Part shown: positions 33,159 to 44,254 of the stretch, piece by piece | How positions within the stretch are numbered: position 1 is the first letter of the stretch | How the letters are laid out: each line of letters starts with the position of its first letter | Position numbers and translations under genes: made by a program | Assembly (NCBI RefSeq): GCF_003946115.1 | Contig: NZ_RHOH01000002.1 | Span: 62,001 to 126,000, forward strand | Length of the DNA: 64,000 nucleotides | Direction: 5' to 3' | Source of the DNA: Lacticaseibacillus daqingensis | GTDB lineage: Bacteria > Bacillota > Bacilli > Lactobacillales > Lactobacillaceae | The notes under the pieces: model-generated | Seen by the model: only the letters and a program-made list of their open reading frames with translations | Told to the model about the DNA's origin: nothing | The model's database searches: none

Positions 33159-34019
33159 ATGGCACTTGCAGTGATTGATATTGGGGGCACCACCATCAAG
33201 TTTGCGCGGGCTGACGGGACGATGCTCAGTGAGCGCTTTGCGTCGGACACACCGGCCACATTAGCTGAGTTCTATGCGGTGTTAAGTGCGGCCGTGACCC
33301 GTTTGAACCGGGCCGGGGACCTCGTCGGGGTGGCCATTTCCTCGCCCGGGGCGGTGAATCAGGCGACCGGCGTGATCGAGGGGGCGAGTGCGCTGCCGTA
33401 CATTCACAACTTCGAGATCGTGCCGGAGCTTGAGCACCGCTTCGGCCTGCCGGTGGCCATCGAAAACGATGCCAATTGCGCGGCGCTGGCAGAGGTCGAC
33501 TCCGGCGCTGCGGCTGGCCGGCAACGCGTGGCGGTGCTGGTGCTGGGCACGGGCGTTGGCGGGGCGATCATTGCGGATGGGCACGTCGCGCATGGGGCCC
33601 ACTTATCCGGCGGTGAGTTTGGGTACATGCTCCAAAACGGGGACACCTTGAGCCATCAAGCCACTGCGGTCGCTGTGGCAGCCAAATACAACGCGGCAAG
33701 CGGCCGTACGGTCAGCGGCAAGGAGGTCTTTGACCTGGCGGGGGCCGGGGATGCGCTGGCGGTCCGCTTGACGGAAGACTTCTATCAGGCGTTGGCCGAA
33801 GCCATCTTTAACCTGCAGTACAGTTATGACCCCGAGCTGTTCCTCATCGGTGGGGCCATCTCCCGGAACCCGGCGTTGATTCCGGGGATTAACCACCACT
33901 TAGACCAGGTGTTGGCAACAGTGGCGATCGCCGCCATCAGGCCCCAGGTACTGTGCTGTCAGTACCTGGAAGCGGCCAACCTGATGGGCGCGGTGGCTAA
34001 CTTTAAACAGACGCATTGA
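33159..34019 (+). CDS. ROK family sugar kinase
   Basis: 286 aa ROK protein without DNA-binding domain, hence a kinase: phosphate-binding DIGGTTIKFA at residues 6-15, sugar-site ENDANCAALAE (about 101-111), and GTGVGGAIIADG (about 129-140). The zinc motif CxCGxxGC of many ROK kinases is absent; the region reads GGEFGYMLQNGD. Substrate could be glucose, N-acetylmannosamine or a beta-glucoside sugar. ATG 33159 follows GTGAGG. It has its own consensus promoter and terminator. Confidence 0.85.
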   Translation: MALAVIDIGGTTIKFARADGTMLSERFASDTPATLAEFYAVLSAAVTRLNRAGDLVGVAISSPGAVNQATGVIEGASALPYIHNFEIVPELEHRFGLPVAIENDANCAALAEVDSGAAAGRQRVAVLVLGTGVGGAIIADGHVAHGAHLSGGEFGYMLQNGDTLSHQATAVAVAAKYNAASGRTVSGKEVFDLAGAGDALAVRLTEDFYQALAEAIFNLQYSYDPELFLIGGAISRNPALIPGINHHLDQVLATVAIAAIRPQVLCCQYLEAANLMGAVANFKQTH

Positions 34020-34027
34020 TTGGTTTG

Positions 34028-34057
34028 CCCCTATCCGAACGATAGGGGATTTTTTTG
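34028..34057 (+). terminator. Terminator of the ROK gene
   Basis: CCCCTATC (34028-34035) pairs with GATAGGGG (34041-34048), loop CGAAC, then T-run. The loop and arm also form a PurBox-like CCGAAC sequence. Confidence 0.9.
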
Positions 34058-34083
34058 CCCTCGTTAAACACGAACGATATAAT
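34055..34083 (+). promoter_or_regulatory. Promoter of the pur operon
   Basis: TTGCCC (34055-34060), 17-nt spacer, TATAAT (34078-34083). Transcription would start near 34090, leaving a leader of about 85 nt without a recognisable riboswitch. Confidence 0.75.
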
Positions 34084-34110
34084 TACTTTTATCATTAATA
34101 GTTCCTAATC
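34066..34110 (+). promoter_or_regulatory. Candidate PurR boxes
   Basis: AAACACGAACGAT (34066-34078) resembles the Gram-positive PurBox AWWWCCGAACWWT, with the core CGAAC adjoining the -10. An inverted partner with core GTTC lies at 34098-34110 (about 19 nt away, three mismatches). Arrangement as in Bacillus/Lactococcus PurR promoters. Confidence 0.6.
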
Positions 34111-34173
34111 TCGGTTGAATCCCAGTCGTGTCCGTGCTAAACTACAAGCAACTTAAGAAAGTGGGTGACACCT

Positions 34174-34659
34174 GTGCAAGTGGCGATCGTCATGGGGTCG
34201 GTCTCGGATTGGCCGACAATGAAAACAACCGCAACACTGCTTTCCCAACTCAATATTCCGTACCAAAAGCACGTCATCTCGGCGCACCGGATGCCGGCGA
34301 CCCTGACCTCTTTTGCTCAAGAAGCCCGGGCGAATGGGATCGATCTCATCATTGCAGGCGCGGGGGGCGCTGCCCACCTGCCCGGCATGTTGGCCGCCAA
34401 CACCACGGTGCCCGTCATCGGAGTGCCAATCAAAACCCGAACATTAAACGGAGTCGACTCGCTGCTGTCGATCGTGCAGATGCCGGCTGGCGTGCCAGTG
34501 GCGACGATGGCGATCGGCGAGGCAGGCGCTAAGAATGCGGCGCTGTTTGCGGCGAGCGTGTTGGGCCTGACCCACGCCGCTGTCGCTGAGGCGCTCACGG
34601 CCTTTCGGGCGGCCCAGACGCAGCAGGCAATCGAAAGTGAGGCGCAACTTGATGACTAA
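34174..34659 (+). CDS. purE: N5-carboxyaminoimidazole ribonucleotide mutase
   Basis: 161 aa PurE class I, converting N5-CAIR to CAIR. Substrate-binding motifs MGSVSDW, ISAHRMP and GAGGAAHLPGM are intact. GTG 34174 is chosen: AGAAAGTGGGTGA (34156-34168) mirrors the 16S tail and is correctly spaced to it, while the GTG at 34165 lies inside that site. First gene of the eleven-gene pur operon; overlaps purK by 8 nt. Confidence 0.95.
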   Translation: MQVAIVMGSVSDWPTMKTTATLLSQLNIPYQKHVISAHRMPATLTSFAQEARANGIDLIIAGAGGAAHLPGMLAANTTVPVIGVPIKTRTLNGVDSLLSIVQMPAGVPVATMAIGEAGAKNAALFAASVLGLTHAAVAEALTAFRAAQTQQAIESEAQLDD

Positions 34660-35782
34660 GGCAATCGTGCCACCGGCCACGATCGGCATCGTCGGTGGCG
34701 GTCAGCTCGGCCGCATGCTTGCACTGGCGGCCAAGGCCATGGGATACACGGTGGGCGTGCTGGATCCGACGCCCAACGCCCCGGCCGGGCAGGTGGCAGA
34801 TTTTCAGTTGCAAGCAGACTACGCGGATGTCACGGCGCTCAACGAACTTGCCGCACGGGCGGATGTGTTGACCTACGAATTCGAGAACGTTGACCTGAAC
34901 GCGCTTGAAGCCGCGAAGCAACAAGCGGCCCTGCCGCAAGGGACGCAACTTTTGGCCATCACGCGCGATCGGCTCAGCGAAAAAACGTTCCTGCGTGACA
35001 ATGGTATTCCGACCGCGGCTTTTGCTGCCGTTCCAGACGCCGCGGCCGTGGTGCCTGCGATTCACCAGATCGGGGTGCCGAGCATCCTCAAAACCGCGAC
35101 CGGCGGTTACGATGGCCACGGCCAGGTCGATCTCAACACCGCGGCCGATGTGGCCAAGGCACAGGCACTGGCCGCTCAGACACCGTGTATTCTTGAGGAG
35201 CGCTTGCCGTTTCAGCGGGAGCTGTCCCTGATGGTGACGCGCGATGGGAATGATGACGTGCGCACGTTCCCGATCGTGGAAAACCGGCATGCCAATCACA
35301 TTTTGCACACCACCATTGCCCCGGCCCCGGACTTGTCGCTGGGCTTGCGGCGGCAGATCGCGGGCTTAGCCACCACGATCGCCACCGCGCTCGACTTGCG
35401 TGGGGTGTTGGGCATCGAGCTGTTTCAGACGACCAGTGGCGTTGTGGTCAATGAGTTGGCACCGCGACCGCACAACTCGGGGCACTACTCGATCGAGGCG
35501 TGCAATTTTTCCCAGTTTGCGGCACACATCCTGAGTATCTGTGGGCTACCCATTGCCCCGATCGAACTCGTGCAACCGGCGGTGATGCGCAACCTGCTGG
35601 GGGATGATCTGGCGGCGGCGCGGGCGGCCTGGCCCGCACACCCAGAATGGCACCTGCACGACTACGGTAAGGCGGCGGCGCGGCCGGGCCGGAAGATGGG
35701 GCACCTCACCGTGTGCGGCCCCAAGCTTGAGGAACTGTTGACTTCAGTGACACTGGAAGGGGATCACCATGACAAAGACTGA
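34652..35782 (+). CDS. purK: N5-carboxyaminoimidazole ribonucleotide synthase
   Basis: 376 aa ATP-grasp enzyme making N5-CAIR from AIR, bicarbonate and ATP. N-terminal GIVGGGQLGRMLALAAK, the ATP-grasp segment KTATGGYDGHGQ, and the metal-binding NELAPRPHNSGHYSIEAC are present. ATG 34652 lies within the purE end, behind GAAAGTGAGG. It works as a pair with PurE. The 3' end overlaps purC. Confidence 0.96.
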   Translation: MTKAIVPPATIGIVGGGQLGRMLALAAKAMGYTVGVLDPTPNAPAGQVADFQLQADYADVTALNELAARADVLTYEFENVDLNALEAAKQQAALPQGTQLLAITRDRLSEKTFLRDNGIPTAAFAAVPDAAAVVPAIHQIGVPSILKTATGGYDGHGQVDLNTAADVAKAQALAAQTPCILEERLPFQRELSLMVTRDGNDDVRTFPIVENRHANHILHTTIAPAPDLSLGLRRQIAGLATTIATALDLRGVLGIELFQTTSGVVVNELAPRPHNSGHYSIEACNFSQFAAHILSICGLPIAPIELVQPAVMRNLLGDDLAAARAAWPAHPEWHLHDYGKAAARPGRKMGHLTVCGPKLEELLTSVTLEGDHHDKD

Positions 35783-36488
35783 ACTGCTGTACACCGGTAA
35801 GGCAAAAACAATGTACGCAACGGACGACCCTGACGTTTTGTGGGTCGAATACATGGACCAGGCAACGGCACTGAACGGGAAGAAAAAGGTTCAGATCCCG
35901 GGCAAGGGCGCACTGAACCGGCAGATCTCGAGTCTCCTGTTTGAGGAGCTGAACGCCAACGGGTTTGCCACGCACTACCTCAAGACGCTGGACGACACCA
36001 CGATGCTGGTCAAGAAATGCGCGATGATCCCACTGGAGGCCGTTGTGCGCAACTTCGCCTCTGGGAGCTTTGAGCGCAAGTTCCACGCGGCGCACCTGCA
36101 GCCGTTGGTGCCAGCCGTCCACGAGTTTTACTACAAGTCGGACGCCTTGGACGATCCGTTCATCAACGACGAACAGATCGTCGCACTGGGCTATGCGGAT
36201 AAGGCGACGCTGGTGGCCATTCACGCCATGAGCGACGCAGTGAACGGCTACCTGAAGGCCCGGTTTGCCCAGATCGGGATCGACCTGGTGGACTTCAAGC
36301 TGGAGTTCGGCCGCCTGGCTGATGGCACCCTGGTCTTAGCTGATGAGCTGTCACCAGACAACTTCCGCTTAGTGGACGAGGTAAGCGGCCGGTCGCTGGA
36401 CAAGGACGTTTTCCGCAAAGACCAAGGCCCGCTGCAGCCCGTTTATCAAACCGTTCTCGACCGCCTGAAAGGAGCACAACATGTTTAA
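35769..36488 (+). CDS. purC: Phosphoribosylaminoimidazole-succinocarboxamide synthase
   Basis: 239 aa SAICAR synthetase: CAIR + aspartate + ATP to SAICAR. It shows LLYTGKAKTMYAT, the nucleotide loop, EAVVRNFASGSF, and the signature DFKLEFGRLADGTLVLADE. ATG follows GGAAGGGG inside purK (14-nt overlap). Length is typical. Confidence 0.97.
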   Translation: MTKTELLYTGKAKTMYATDDPDVLWVEYMDQATALNGKKKVQIPGKGALNRQISSLLFEELNANGFATHYLKTLDDTTMLVKKCAMIPLEAVVRNFASGSFERKFHAAHLQPLVPAVHEFYYKSDALDDPFINDEQIVALGYADKATLVAIHAMSDAVNGYLKARFAQIGIDLVDFKLEFGRLADGTLVLADELSPDNFRLVDEVSGRSLDKDVFRKDQGPLQPVYQTVLDRLKGAQHV

Positions 36489-36735
36489 AGCCACGATCTA
36501 TGTCAACTACAAGCCGAGCGTGCTGGACCCCAAAGCCGAAGTGATCAAGAAGACGCTGGGCCGGCTGGGCCAGACCAACGTCGCTTCAGTGCTGGTCGGC
36601 AAATACTTCGAGCTGACGCTGAGCGCCGACTCCAAGGAAGCGGCCGAGCAACAGGTCGATCGGATCTGCGATGAAATGCTGGCCAACGTCAACATGGAAA
36701 GCTACCGCTATGATGTGGCGGCGGTGACCGCATGA
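36481..36735 (+). CDS. purS: FGAM synthase subunit PurS
   Basis: 84 aa PurS, the small bridging subunit that holds PurQ and PurL together in the Gram-positive FGAM synthase. It begins [19 protein letters not shown] and has the family's ferredoxin-like pattern. ATG 36481 behind AAAGGAG, overlapping purC by 8 nt; its TGA overlaps the purQ ATG. Confidence 0.96.
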   Translation: MFKATIYVNYKPSVLDPKAEVIKKTLGRLGQTNVASVLVGKYFELTLSADSKEAAEQQVDRICDEMLANVNMESYRYDVAAVTA

Positions 36736-37418
36736 AGGCCGCAGTGCTGAGCTTCCCGGGGTCGAACTGCGACGCCGACCTGCTGTGGGCCATCCGTGAT
36801 ATCTGCGGCGAAGAGGCCGAGATGGTGGCGGCCAACCACACGGACCTGAGCGGGTTTGACCTCGTGCTGGTGCCGGGCGGGTTCTCCTACGGGGATTACC
36901 TGCGCAGCGGCGCCATCGCGAAGTTTGCCCCGGTGATGACCGCGCTGAAGGCCTTCGCTGATGCCGGCGGCTACGTGATCGGCATTTGCAACGGGTTCCA
37001 AATTCTGACCGAGGCGGGGCTGTTGCCCGGTGCCTTGCAGTGGAACCAGAGCCTGCAGTTCATCTGCGAGCCGGAGCCGCTGGTGGTGGCCAACAACCAA
37101 ACCGCCTTTTCCACGGCCTACCGCGCCGATCAGACTATCACACTACCGATCGCGCACGGGGAAGGTAACTACTACGCCGACCCGGCCACGCTAGCAGCGC
37201 TTGAGGCCAACGGGCAGGTGGTGTTCCGCTACGCGCACAACCCCAACGGCAGCCTGAACGATATTGCCGGGGTGACCAACGCGCGCGGTAACGTGCTTGG
37301 CATGATGCCGCACCCGGAGCGGGCCGTGGAGGCGCTGCTCGGAGGCACCGATGGCCTTGGGGTGTTCCAGTCCCTGATCCACGCGACGAAAGGAGCGACG
37401 ACCGTTGCTGCAAACTGA
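36732..37418 (+). CDS. purQ: FGAM synthase subunit PurQ (glutaminase)
   Basis: 228 aa class I glutamine amidotransferase providing ammonia to PurL. Nucleophile Cys in [10 protein letters not shown], catalytic His/Glu in [10 protein letters not shown], and the N-terminal [13 protein letters not shown] are intact. ATGA coupling to purS. The 3' end overlaps purL. Confidence 0.97.
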   Translation: MKAAVLSFPGSNCDADLLWAIRDICGEEAEMVAANHTDLSGFDLVLVPGGFSYGDYLRSGAIAKFAPVMTALKAFADAGGYVIGICNGFQILTEAGLLPGALQWNQSLQFICEPEPLVVANNQTAFSTAYRADQTITLPIAHGEGNYYADPATLAALEANGQVVFRYAHNPNGSLNDIAGVTNARGNVLGMMPHPERAVEALLGGTDGLGVFQSLIHATKGATTVAAN

Positions 37419-39612
37419 GATGAGTCCAGAAACGATCCGCGTTAAAAAGCCCTACCTCGACTGGGGCCTGACGGAAGCCGAGTACGATCGCTATGCCGAA
37501 CTGCTGGGCCGCCTGCCGAACTACACCGAAATCGGGCTGGCCAGTGGGATGTGGAGCGAGCACTGCGCGTACAAGTTCAGCAAGCCGGTGCTAAAGGGCT
37601 TTTGGACCAAAAACGACCGCGTGCTGATGGGCCCGGGCGAAGGCGCCGGGGTCATCGACATCGGTGAGGGCAAGGCCGTCGTGTTCAAGGCGGAAAGCCA
37701 CAACCACCCCAGCGCCGTGGAGCCCTACGAAGGGGCCGCGACCGGGGTAGGCGGCATCATCCGCGACATTTTCTCCATCGGGGCCAAGCCGATCGCCGTG
37801 CTTGACTCGCTGGCCTTCGGTTCACCGACTGACCCACGCACCAAGCAGCTGATCGATCAGGTCGTTGCCGGCATCGGCGGCTACGGCAACGCGATCGGGA
37901 TCCCCACGGTCGGTGGCGAGATCCGCTTCGCCGACTCCTACGCGAAGAACCCGTTGGTCAACGCGATGTGCGTCGGCGTGATGGACAAGGCCAAGATCCA
38001 AAAAGGCAAGGCGGCCGGCGTGGGCAACGCGCTGATCTACGTCGGTGCCAAAACCGGCCGTGATGGTATCAACGGGGCCAGCTTCGCCTCCGCCGAATTC
38101 TCCGATGAGGCCGCGGCCGACCGTTCGGCCGTGCAGGTCGGCGATCCGTTCATGGAAAAGCTGCTGATGGACGCCTGCCTGGAAGTGACCGACCGGCATC
38201 AGGCGGCGCTGGTGGGGATGCAGGACATGGGGGCCGCCGGGCTGGTGTCCTCCACGGTTGAAATGGCGGACAAGTCTGACTCCGGCATGGTGCTGGACCT
38301 CGACCTGATCCCGCAACGCGAGCCGCACATGACCCCGTTTGAGATCATGCTGAGCGAGTCGCAGGAGCGCATGATGCTCTGTGTGCGCGCCGGCAGTGAG
38401 GACCAGATCATCGCGCTGTTCAAGGAGTACGACTTGGACGCCGTGGTGTGCGGGCACGTTGAAGCCGGGCACCGCTACCGCCTGCTGCACCACGGGGAAG
38501 TGGTCTGCGATGTGCCGGTGTCGGCGCTGACGTCCGACGCCCCGGTTTACCACCAGGCCAGCCAGCAACCTGCCCGCCTGGCGCACCCGGCCGCGGACTT
38601 TGTGCCCGCCGTGCCAGACGCCTTAGCAACGCTGAAGCAGCTGCTGGCCGACCCCAATGTGGCCGACAAGGCGTTCTTGTATCAGCGCTACGACGCGCAG
38701 GTGCAAACCAACACCTGCGTCACGCCGGGCAGCGATGCCGGCGTGGTCCGGGTGCGCGGCACGCACCGAGCGCTGGCGATGACGACGGATTCTAACGGCC
38801 GCTACCTGTACCTCGACCCCGAGGTGGGCGGCGCTATCACCGTGGCTGAGGCAACACGCAACCTCGTCGTGTCCGGCGCTGAGCCGCTGGGCATCACCGA
38901 CTGCCTGAACTACGGTGACCCGACCAAGCCGGAGATCTTCTACGAGCTGGCCGAATCCGCCAAGGGCATCACGGCGGCCACCAAGGTGTTCAACACGCCG
39001 GTCATCTCCGGGAACGTCTCGCTGTATAACGAAACCAACGGCGTCGCGATTTACCCGACCCCGATGATCGGGATGGTGGGGCTGATCGAGGACTTGACCA
39101 CCATCACGACGCAGGACTTCAAGCAGGTCGGCGAGGGCGTGTACGTCATCGGCGCAACCGGGGCCGATTTCAACGGCTCCCTGCTTCAGCAGGTGCTGAC
39201 TGGTGGTGTGGCTGGAACGCTCATGCCGCTGGACCTGGCCGCCGAAAAGGCCAAGCAGGACCTGGTGCTGCAGGCGATTCGCGCGCACCTGGTGAGCGCG
39301 GCGCATGATGTGGCGGATGGCGGTCTGCTGGTGGCGCTGGCCGAAATGAGTTTTGGCCGCGGCATCGGGCTTAAGGCGACGGTTGACCTGCCGGCCGCAC
39401 AGCTGTTCAGCGAGACGCAGGGCCGCTTTATCTTGACGGTCCCAGCGGCGCATCAGGCGGCCTTTGAGGCTATGGCCGGCGCCGCGGCAACGCACATCGG
39501 CACCACGGAGGCCGGTACGCTGAAGGTCACCGCGACGGATCAGACCATTGAGGCGCCGGTGGCGGCACTCAAGCAGATCAACATGGAGGGGCTGTCATGC
39601 CAGCTGAAGTAA
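37405..39612 (+). CDS. purL: FGAM synthase subunit PurL
   Basis: 735 aa small-form PurL, the ATP-dependent synthase subunit that needs PurS and PurQ. Motifs: [46 protein letters not shown], and [19 protein letters not shown] 37405 is chosen since AAAGGAG lies 10 nt ahead; the first ATG (37420) is too far from it. Overlaps purQ by 14 nt and purF by 16 nt. Confidence 0.97.
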   Translation: MLQTEMSPETIRVKKPYLDWGLTEAEYDRYAELLGRLPNYTEIGLASGMWSEHCAYKFSKPVLKGFWTKNDRVLMGPGEGAGVIDIGEGKAVVFKAESHNHPSAVEPYEGAATGVGGIIRDIFSIGAKPIAVLDSLAFGSPTDPRTKQLIDQVVAGIGGYGNAIGIPTVGGEIRFADSYAKNPLVNAMCVGVMDKAKIQKGKAAGVGNALIYVGAKTGRDGINGASFASAEFSDEAAADRSAVQVGDPFMEKLLMDACLEVTDRHQAALVGMQDMGAAGLVSSTVEMADKSDSGMVLDLDLIPQREPHMTPFEIMLSESQERMMLCVRAGSEDQIIALFKEYDLDAVVCGHVEAGHRYRLLHHGEVVCDVPVSALTSDAPVYHQASQQPARLAHPAADFVPAVPDALATLKQLLADPNVADKAFLYQRYDAQVQTNTCVTPGSDAGVVRVRGTHRALAMTTDSNGRYLYLDPEVGGAITVAEATRNLVVSGAEPLGITDCLNYGDPTKPEIFYELAESAKGITAATKVFNTPVISGNVSLYNETNGVAIYPTPMIGMVGLIEDLTTITTQDFKQVGEGVYVIGATGADFNGSLLQQVLTGGVAGTLMPLDLAAEKAKQDLVLQAIRAHLVSAAHDVADGGLLVALAEMSFGRGIGLKATVDLPAAQLFSETQGRFILTVPAAHQAAFEAMAGAAATHIGTTEAGTLKVTATDQTIEAPVAALKQINMEGLSCQLK

Positions 39613-41051
39613 AGAGTTTGAATGAGGAATGCGGCGTTTTCGGCGTCTGGGGGGACCCGCACGCGGCTGAAGTGACGCACCTTGGGCTCCACACGCTCCA
39701 GCACCGCGGCCAGGAAGGTGCGGGGATCGTGGGCAAAACCGCGGCCGGGCTGCGGCGGCACTACGGGTTTGGCCTGGTGTCTGAGGTGTTCGCGCAGCCG
39801 GAGTCGCTGACCCAGCTGCGCGGCACCGCTGCCTTGGGTCACGTGCGCTACGCCACAGCCGGCGGGCGCATCCTCGAAAACATCCAACCGTTGCTGTTTC
39901 GGTTCACCGATGAGGCCATCGCGTTGGCCCACAACGGCAACCTGACCAACGCCATCACGTTGCGCGCGCAGCTGGAGGCCGAAGGCGCGATTTTCCAGTC
40001 CACCTCGGACACCGAGGTGCTGATGCACCTGTTGCGTCGCAGCCCCCAGCCGACGTTCAAGGCGCAGCTCAAGGATGCGCTGAACCAGGTCCACGGCGGT
40101 TTTGCCTTTGAATTGCTGACAGAAACGGCGCTGTACGCGGCGGTGGACCCGAACGGGTTTCGGCCGCTGGTGGTGGGACAACGGCCGGACGGTGGCCTGA
40201 TCGTCTGCAGCGAAACGGCCGCCCTGAACGCGGTCGGCGCGACTTACCTGCGCGACGTTCAACCGGGGCAGCTGGTCACCATCACGGATGACGGCATGAC
40301 GGTGGAGGCCTACACGACCCGCACGCAGCTGGCCGTGTGTTCAATGGAGTTCGTTTACTTCGCCCGCCCCGACTCCGAGATCCACGGCGTCAACGTGTAC
40401 CAGGCCCGGGTGAAAATGGGCGAAAAGTTGGCTAAGGAGCAGCCCGCAAACGGCGACATCGTGGTCGGCGTACCCAACTCCTCGCTGTCTGCGGCCATCG
40501 GCTACGCCCGCGCAAGCGGCTTGCCGTACGAGCTCGGCTTAGTGAAGAGCCAGTATGTGGCCCGCACCTTCATTCAGCCGACGCAGGCCCTGCGCGAAAA
40601 AAGTGTGCGCATGAAACTCAGCGCCGTGCGCGCGGTGGTGGCCGGTAAGCGGGTGGTGCTGGTGGATGATTCGATCGTGCGTGGCACGACCGCCATTCAG
40701 CTGGTGCAGCTGCTCAAGGATGCCGGCGCCAAGGAAGTGCACCTGCGCATTGCCAGCCCGCCGCTGCGGTTCCCGTGCTTTTACGGGATCGACATTCAGA
40801 CCACGAAGGAACTATTTGCCGCCAATTACAGCATTGCCGAGATGAAGGCTAAGCTGGGCGTCGACTCCCTCGGGTTCCTGTCGGTTCAAGGGCTGGAAGA
40901 CAGTGTGGCGCTCAACACCACGGCGCCGAACCGGGGCCTGTGTGTCGCGTACTTCACCGGCGTTTACCCGACTGAGCTGGACGACTACACGTCGAACCTC
41001 CAGCGCGAATTGTCGCACCTGAGCATCAACGTCAAGGAGGTTTCCGCATGA
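39597..41051 (+). CDS. purF: Amidophosphoribosyltransferase
   Basis: 484 aa first enzyme of purine synthesis (PRPP + Gln to phosphoribosylamine). A propeptide of 11 residues precedes the catalytic Cys12 (ECGVFGVWG) as in Bacillus-type PurF, which is processed and carries a [4Fe-4S] cluster. The PRPP loop [13 protein letters not shown] is intact. ATG behind GGAGGGG. ATGA overlap with purM. Confidence 0.97.
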   Translation: MPAEVKSLNEECGVFGVWGDPHAAEVTHLGLHTLQHRGQEGAGIVGKTAAGLRRHYGFGLVSEVFAQPESLTQLRGTAALGHVRYATAGGRILENIQPLLFRFTDEAIALAHNGNLTNAITLRAQLEAEGAIFQSTSDTEVLMHLLRRSPQPTFKAQLKDALNQVHGGFAFELLTETALYAAVDPNGFRPLVVGQRPDGGLIVCSETAALNAVGATYLRDVQPGQLVTITDDGMTVEAYTTRTQLAVCSMEFVYFARPDSEIHGVNVYQARVKMGEKLAKEQPANGDIVVGVPNSSLSAAIGYARASGLPYELGLVKSQYVARTFIQPTQALREKSVRMKLSAVRAVVAGKRVVLVDDSIVRGTTAIQLVQLLKDAGAKEVHLRIASPPLRFPCFYGIDIQTTKELFAANYSIAEMKAKLGVDSLGFLSVQGLEDSVALNTTAPNRGLCVAYFTGVYPTELDDYTSNLQRELSHLSINVKEVSA

Positions 41052-42055
41052 CCATCGATTACGAACACGCTGGGGTGAACATCGCGGCGGGTAACGAAAG
41101 CGTGTCCCGCATCGCCCCGCTGGCGCAGGCCACCCAAAACGCGGCCGTACTGGCCAACATCGGCGGCTTTGCGGCCGCCTACCGGATGCCCGCCGTCGCC
41201 AACCCGGTGCTGGTCAGCGCCACGGATGGCGTGGGGACCAAGCTGCTGTTGGCCCTGCAGTGCGATCAGCACGACACCATCGGCATCGATTTGGTCGCCA
41301 TGGTCGCCAATGATCTGCTGGCCAACGGCGCCCAGCCGCTGTTTTTCCTCGACTACCTGGCGACGGATGTGGTGGTGCCGAGTCGCATCGAAACCATTGT
41401 GCGCGGCATCGCGTACGGTTGCAGCCAAGCCGGGATGGCGCTGATCGGCGGCGAAACCGCGGAGATGCCAGGCATGTACCCGCAGCACCACTACGACCTT
41501 GCCGGGTTTGCGGTCGGGGTCGCGGATGAGACCCGCATGCTGCCGCGCGACATGGCGGCCGGCGATGTGCTGATCGGGTTGCCGTCCAGCGGCGTGCACA
41601 GCAACGGCTTCTCGCTGGTGCGCGAGCTGCTGGCAGAAACCAACCTCGGTAACTTGCCACTGACCGATGGCACCGAGATCACCACGGCGCTCCTGGCCCC
41701 CACCAAGATCTACGTCAAAGACATGCTGCCGCTGGTGCAAAGCGGTCTGATTCACGGCATGGCGCACATCACCGGCGGCGGCTTCACCGACAATGTGCCA
41801 CGGATGCTGCCGGAGGACTTAGCAGCCGTGATCGACCCAGCCAGCTGGACCTGGCCGGAGCTGTTCCAGCGGCTCCAGCAAGCGGGGGACCTCTCACTGG
41901 CCGAGATGCGCCGCACCTTTAACTTGGGCATCGGCATGGTGCTGGCTGTCCCGGCGGCCAGCGCGGATGGCGTGTTGGCCAAGCTGCCGAGCGCTGTGCG
42001 CATCGGCCAGCTGGTGCCACGCGAACAGGCCGCCTTGGTCTGGAGGGAAGCATGA
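41048..42055 (+). CDS. purM: Phosphoribosylformylglycinamidine cyclo-ligase
   Basis: 335 aa AIR synthetase: FGAM + ATP to AIR. Typical segments are SATDGVGTKLLLALQ, GIDLVAMVANDLLANGA, GGETAEMPGMY and HITGGGFTDNVPRML. It starts and ends in ATGA overlaps with purF and purN, so translation is coupled. Confidence 0.97.
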   Translation: MTIDYEHAGVNIAAGNESVSRIAPLAQATQNAAVLANIGGFAAAYRMPAVANPVLVSATDGVGTKLLLALQCDQHDTIGIDLVAMVANDLLANGAQPLFFLDYLATDVVVPSRIETIVRGIAYGCSQAGMALIGGETAEMPGMYPQHHYDLAGFAVGVADETRMLPRDMAAGDVLIGLPSSGVHSNGFSLVRELLAETNLGNLPLTDGTEITTALLAPTKIYVKDMLPLVQSGLIHGMAHITGGGFTDNVPRMLPEDLAAVIDPASWTWPELFQRLQQAGDLSLAEMRRTFNLGIGMVLAVPAASADGVLAKLPSAVRIGQLVPREQAALVWREA

Positions 42056-42618
42056 AGCGACTAATCGTGTTTGCCTCGGGCACCGGCAGCAATTTTGCCG
42101 CGCTGGTGGCGCATTATCAGGCGAGTGCCCGGGTGGCCATTGTTGCCTTAGTCTGCGACCACGCAGATGCCCCGGTGCTCGCTAAGGCCGCGGCGGCAGG
42201 GATTCCCACCATCACCATCAATTACAAGGGCTACCCGACCAAGCAGGCGGCCGAGGCCGCGCTGGTCGCCATGCTACCGGCGACCGACCTGATCGTGTTG
42301 GCCGGCTACATGCGCATCATCGGCAAGACCCTGCTGGCCGCGTACCCGGACCGCATCATCAATCTGCATCCGGCCTTGCTGCCCAGTTTTCCGGGCCGGG
42401 CTGGTATTCAAGACGCCTACGACTACGGGGTGAAGGTGACAGGCGTCACCGTCCACGTGGTCGATGCGGGCGTTGACTCCGGGCGCATTTTGGCCCAGGC
42501 GCCGGTGGCGATTACCGCCGGCATGACGGTTGACGCCTTAGAAACCAAGATCCACCAAGTGGAGCACCAATTGTTACCTCAGACGATAGACAATCTCATT
42601 GAAGAAGGAGCGATTTGA
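42052..42618 (+). CDS. purN: Phosphoribosylglycinamide formyltransferase
   Basis: 188 aa folate-dependent GAR transformylase. [12 protein letters not shown], the catalytic [12 protein letters not shown] (Asn/His) and [18 protein letters not shown] are intact. Overlaps purM by 4 nt; AAGGAG near its 3' end serves purH. Confidence 0.97.
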   Translation: MKRLIVFASGTGSNFAALVAHYQASARVAIVALVCDHADAPVLAKAAAAGIPTITINYKGYPTKQAAEAALVAMLPATDLIVLAGYMRIIGKTLLAAYPDRIINLHPALLPSFPGRAGIQDAYDYGVKVTGVTVHVVDAGVDSGRILAQAPVAITAGMTVDALETKIHQVEHQLLPQTIDNLIEEGAI

Positions 42619-42619
42619 T

Positions 42620-44143
42620 TTGAAACGTGCATTGCTTAGTGTGTCTGATAAAACGGGGTTAGTGGCATTCGGCGAGGGGCTAGTGGCCCGCGGGTTCGAG
42701 CTGGTGTCCACCGGCGGCACGGCTAAGGCGCTGGCGGCGGCCGGCTTGCCGGTGACCGGCGTCGAGGACGTGACCGGCTTTCCTGAGATGCTCGACGGGC
42801 GCGTGAAGACGCTACACCCGCGGATCCACGCCGGCATTTTGGCCAAGCGGGACACACCGGCGCACATGGCGGCGCTTGAGGCGCATGACATCACGCCGAT
42901 CGATGTGATCTGTGTGAACCTGTACCCGTTTGCCGAAACCATCGCCAAACCTGACGTGACGAAGCCGGAAGCCATCGAGCAGATCGACATCGGTGGGCCG
43001 AGTGCCTTGCGCGCCGCGGCGAAAAACAGCGACAGCGTCTGGGCCGTGGTGGATGCCGCGGACTATCCGGCTGTGTTGGTAGGCCTCGATGCCGATGATG
43101 CGCAACTGCGCGCGCGCCTGGCCGCCAAGGTGTTCCAGGTGACCGCGGCTTACGATGCCCAGATCGCCGCGTACTTGGACCCTGAGCCGTTCCCGGACCG
43201 CTTCACGCCGACCTACGTGAAGCAGCAATCCTTGCGTTACGGGGAAAACAGTCACCAGCAGGCGGCCTTCTATGCCGCCCCCCAGGCGCCGGCACAATCG
43301 CTGGTAAACGCCAAGCAACTGCACGGCAAGGAGCTCTCTTACAACAACATTCGCGATGCCGACGCGGCGCTGGGAATGATGAACGAGTTCGCCGCTCCAA
43401 CCGTGGTGGCGGTCAAGCACATGAACCCGTGTGGGATCGGCCAAGGCGCCACCATCGAAGAAGCGTGGGACAAAGCCTACGCGGCGGATTCCACCTCGAT
43501 TTTCGGCGGCATCATTGCGCTGAACCGGCCGGTGGACCTGGCCACGGCCACCAAGATGCACGAGCTGTTCTTGGAAATTATCATGGCGCCGAGCTTTGAT
43601 GCCGATGCCTTTGAGGTGCTGGCGAAGAAGAAGAACCTGCGTCTGATGCAGATCAACCTCGCCCCTGAGCGCGAAACGCCACACCTGGAAACCACCGCGA
43701 TCCTGGGCGGGCTTTTGATCCAAGACAGCGATGACAAGGTCGAGACTGAAGCGGACGTCACCGTGGTCACCAAGGTGCAGCCGACTGAAGAACAGATGCG
43801 CGCTATGCTGTTTGGCCAGCAAGTGGTCAAGCACGTCAAGTCCAACGCGATCGTCGTGGTACGCGATGGGCAGACCCTGGGCATCGGGGCGGGGCAGATG
43901 AACCGCATCGGGTCCGTTGAAATTGCGCTGAAGCAGGCGCAGCAAAACGTCGCGTTCGCCGGCGCCGTGATGGCCTCAGACGCCTTTTTCCCGATGAACG
44001 ACTGCGTGGAATACGCCGCACAGCACGGCATTCGCGCCATCATCCAGCCGGGGGGCTCCATTCGCGACAAGGACTCCATCGCCATGGCCGATAAATACGG
44101 CATCGCCATGGTGACGACGGGCGTCCGGCACTTCCGTCACTAA
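42620..44143 (+). CDS. purH: Bifunctional AICAR transformylase/IMP cyclohydrolase
   Basis: 507 aa enzyme for the last two steps to IMP. The N-terminal MGS-like cyclohydrolase domain ([15 protein letters not shown]) is followed by the transformylase domain with [31 protein letters not shown] and the C-terminal [16 protein letters not shown] 42620 is 10 nt after AAGGAG and gives the conserved N-terminus. Confidence 0.97.
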   Translation: MKRALLSVSDKTGLVAFGEGLVARGFELVSTGGTAKALAAAGLPVTGVEDVTGFPEMLDGRVKTLHPRIHAGILAKRDTPAHMAALEAHDITPIDVICVNLYPFAETIAKPDVTKPEAIEQIDIGGPSALRAAAKNSDSVWAVVDAADYPAVLVGLDADDAQLRARLAAKVFQVTAAYDAQIAAYLDPEPFPDRFTPTYVKQQSLRYGENSHQQAAFYAAPQAPAQSLVNAKQLHGKELSYNNIRDADAALGMMNEFAAPTVVAVKHMNPCGIGQGATIEEAWDKAYAADSTSIFGGIIALNRPVDLATATKMHELFLEIIMAPSFDADAFEVLAKKKNLRLMQINLAPERETPHLETTAILGGLLIQDSDDKVETEADVTVVTKVQPTEEQMRAMLFGQQVVKHVKSNAIVVVRDGQTLGIGAGQMNRIGSVEIALKQAQQNVAFAGAVMASDAFFPMNDCVEYAAQHGIRAIIQPGGSIRDKDSIAMADKYGIAMVTTGVRHFRH

Positions 44144-44254
44144 ATCGGCACCCAAAAACTGGTCACGCTGGGGCACGTCAGTCGGATTCGCGACTCGCGT
44201 GTCCTTCGCCGTGTCCGCCCCACGAAACGTGTCATGGACATGAGGAGGAAAATC

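Noticed and set aside
34084-34173. Purine riboswitch in the pur leader
   Set aside because: The leader is about 85 nt, lacks the conserved loops of the guanine/adenine aptamer and has no terminator; PurR-type boxes explain regulation better.
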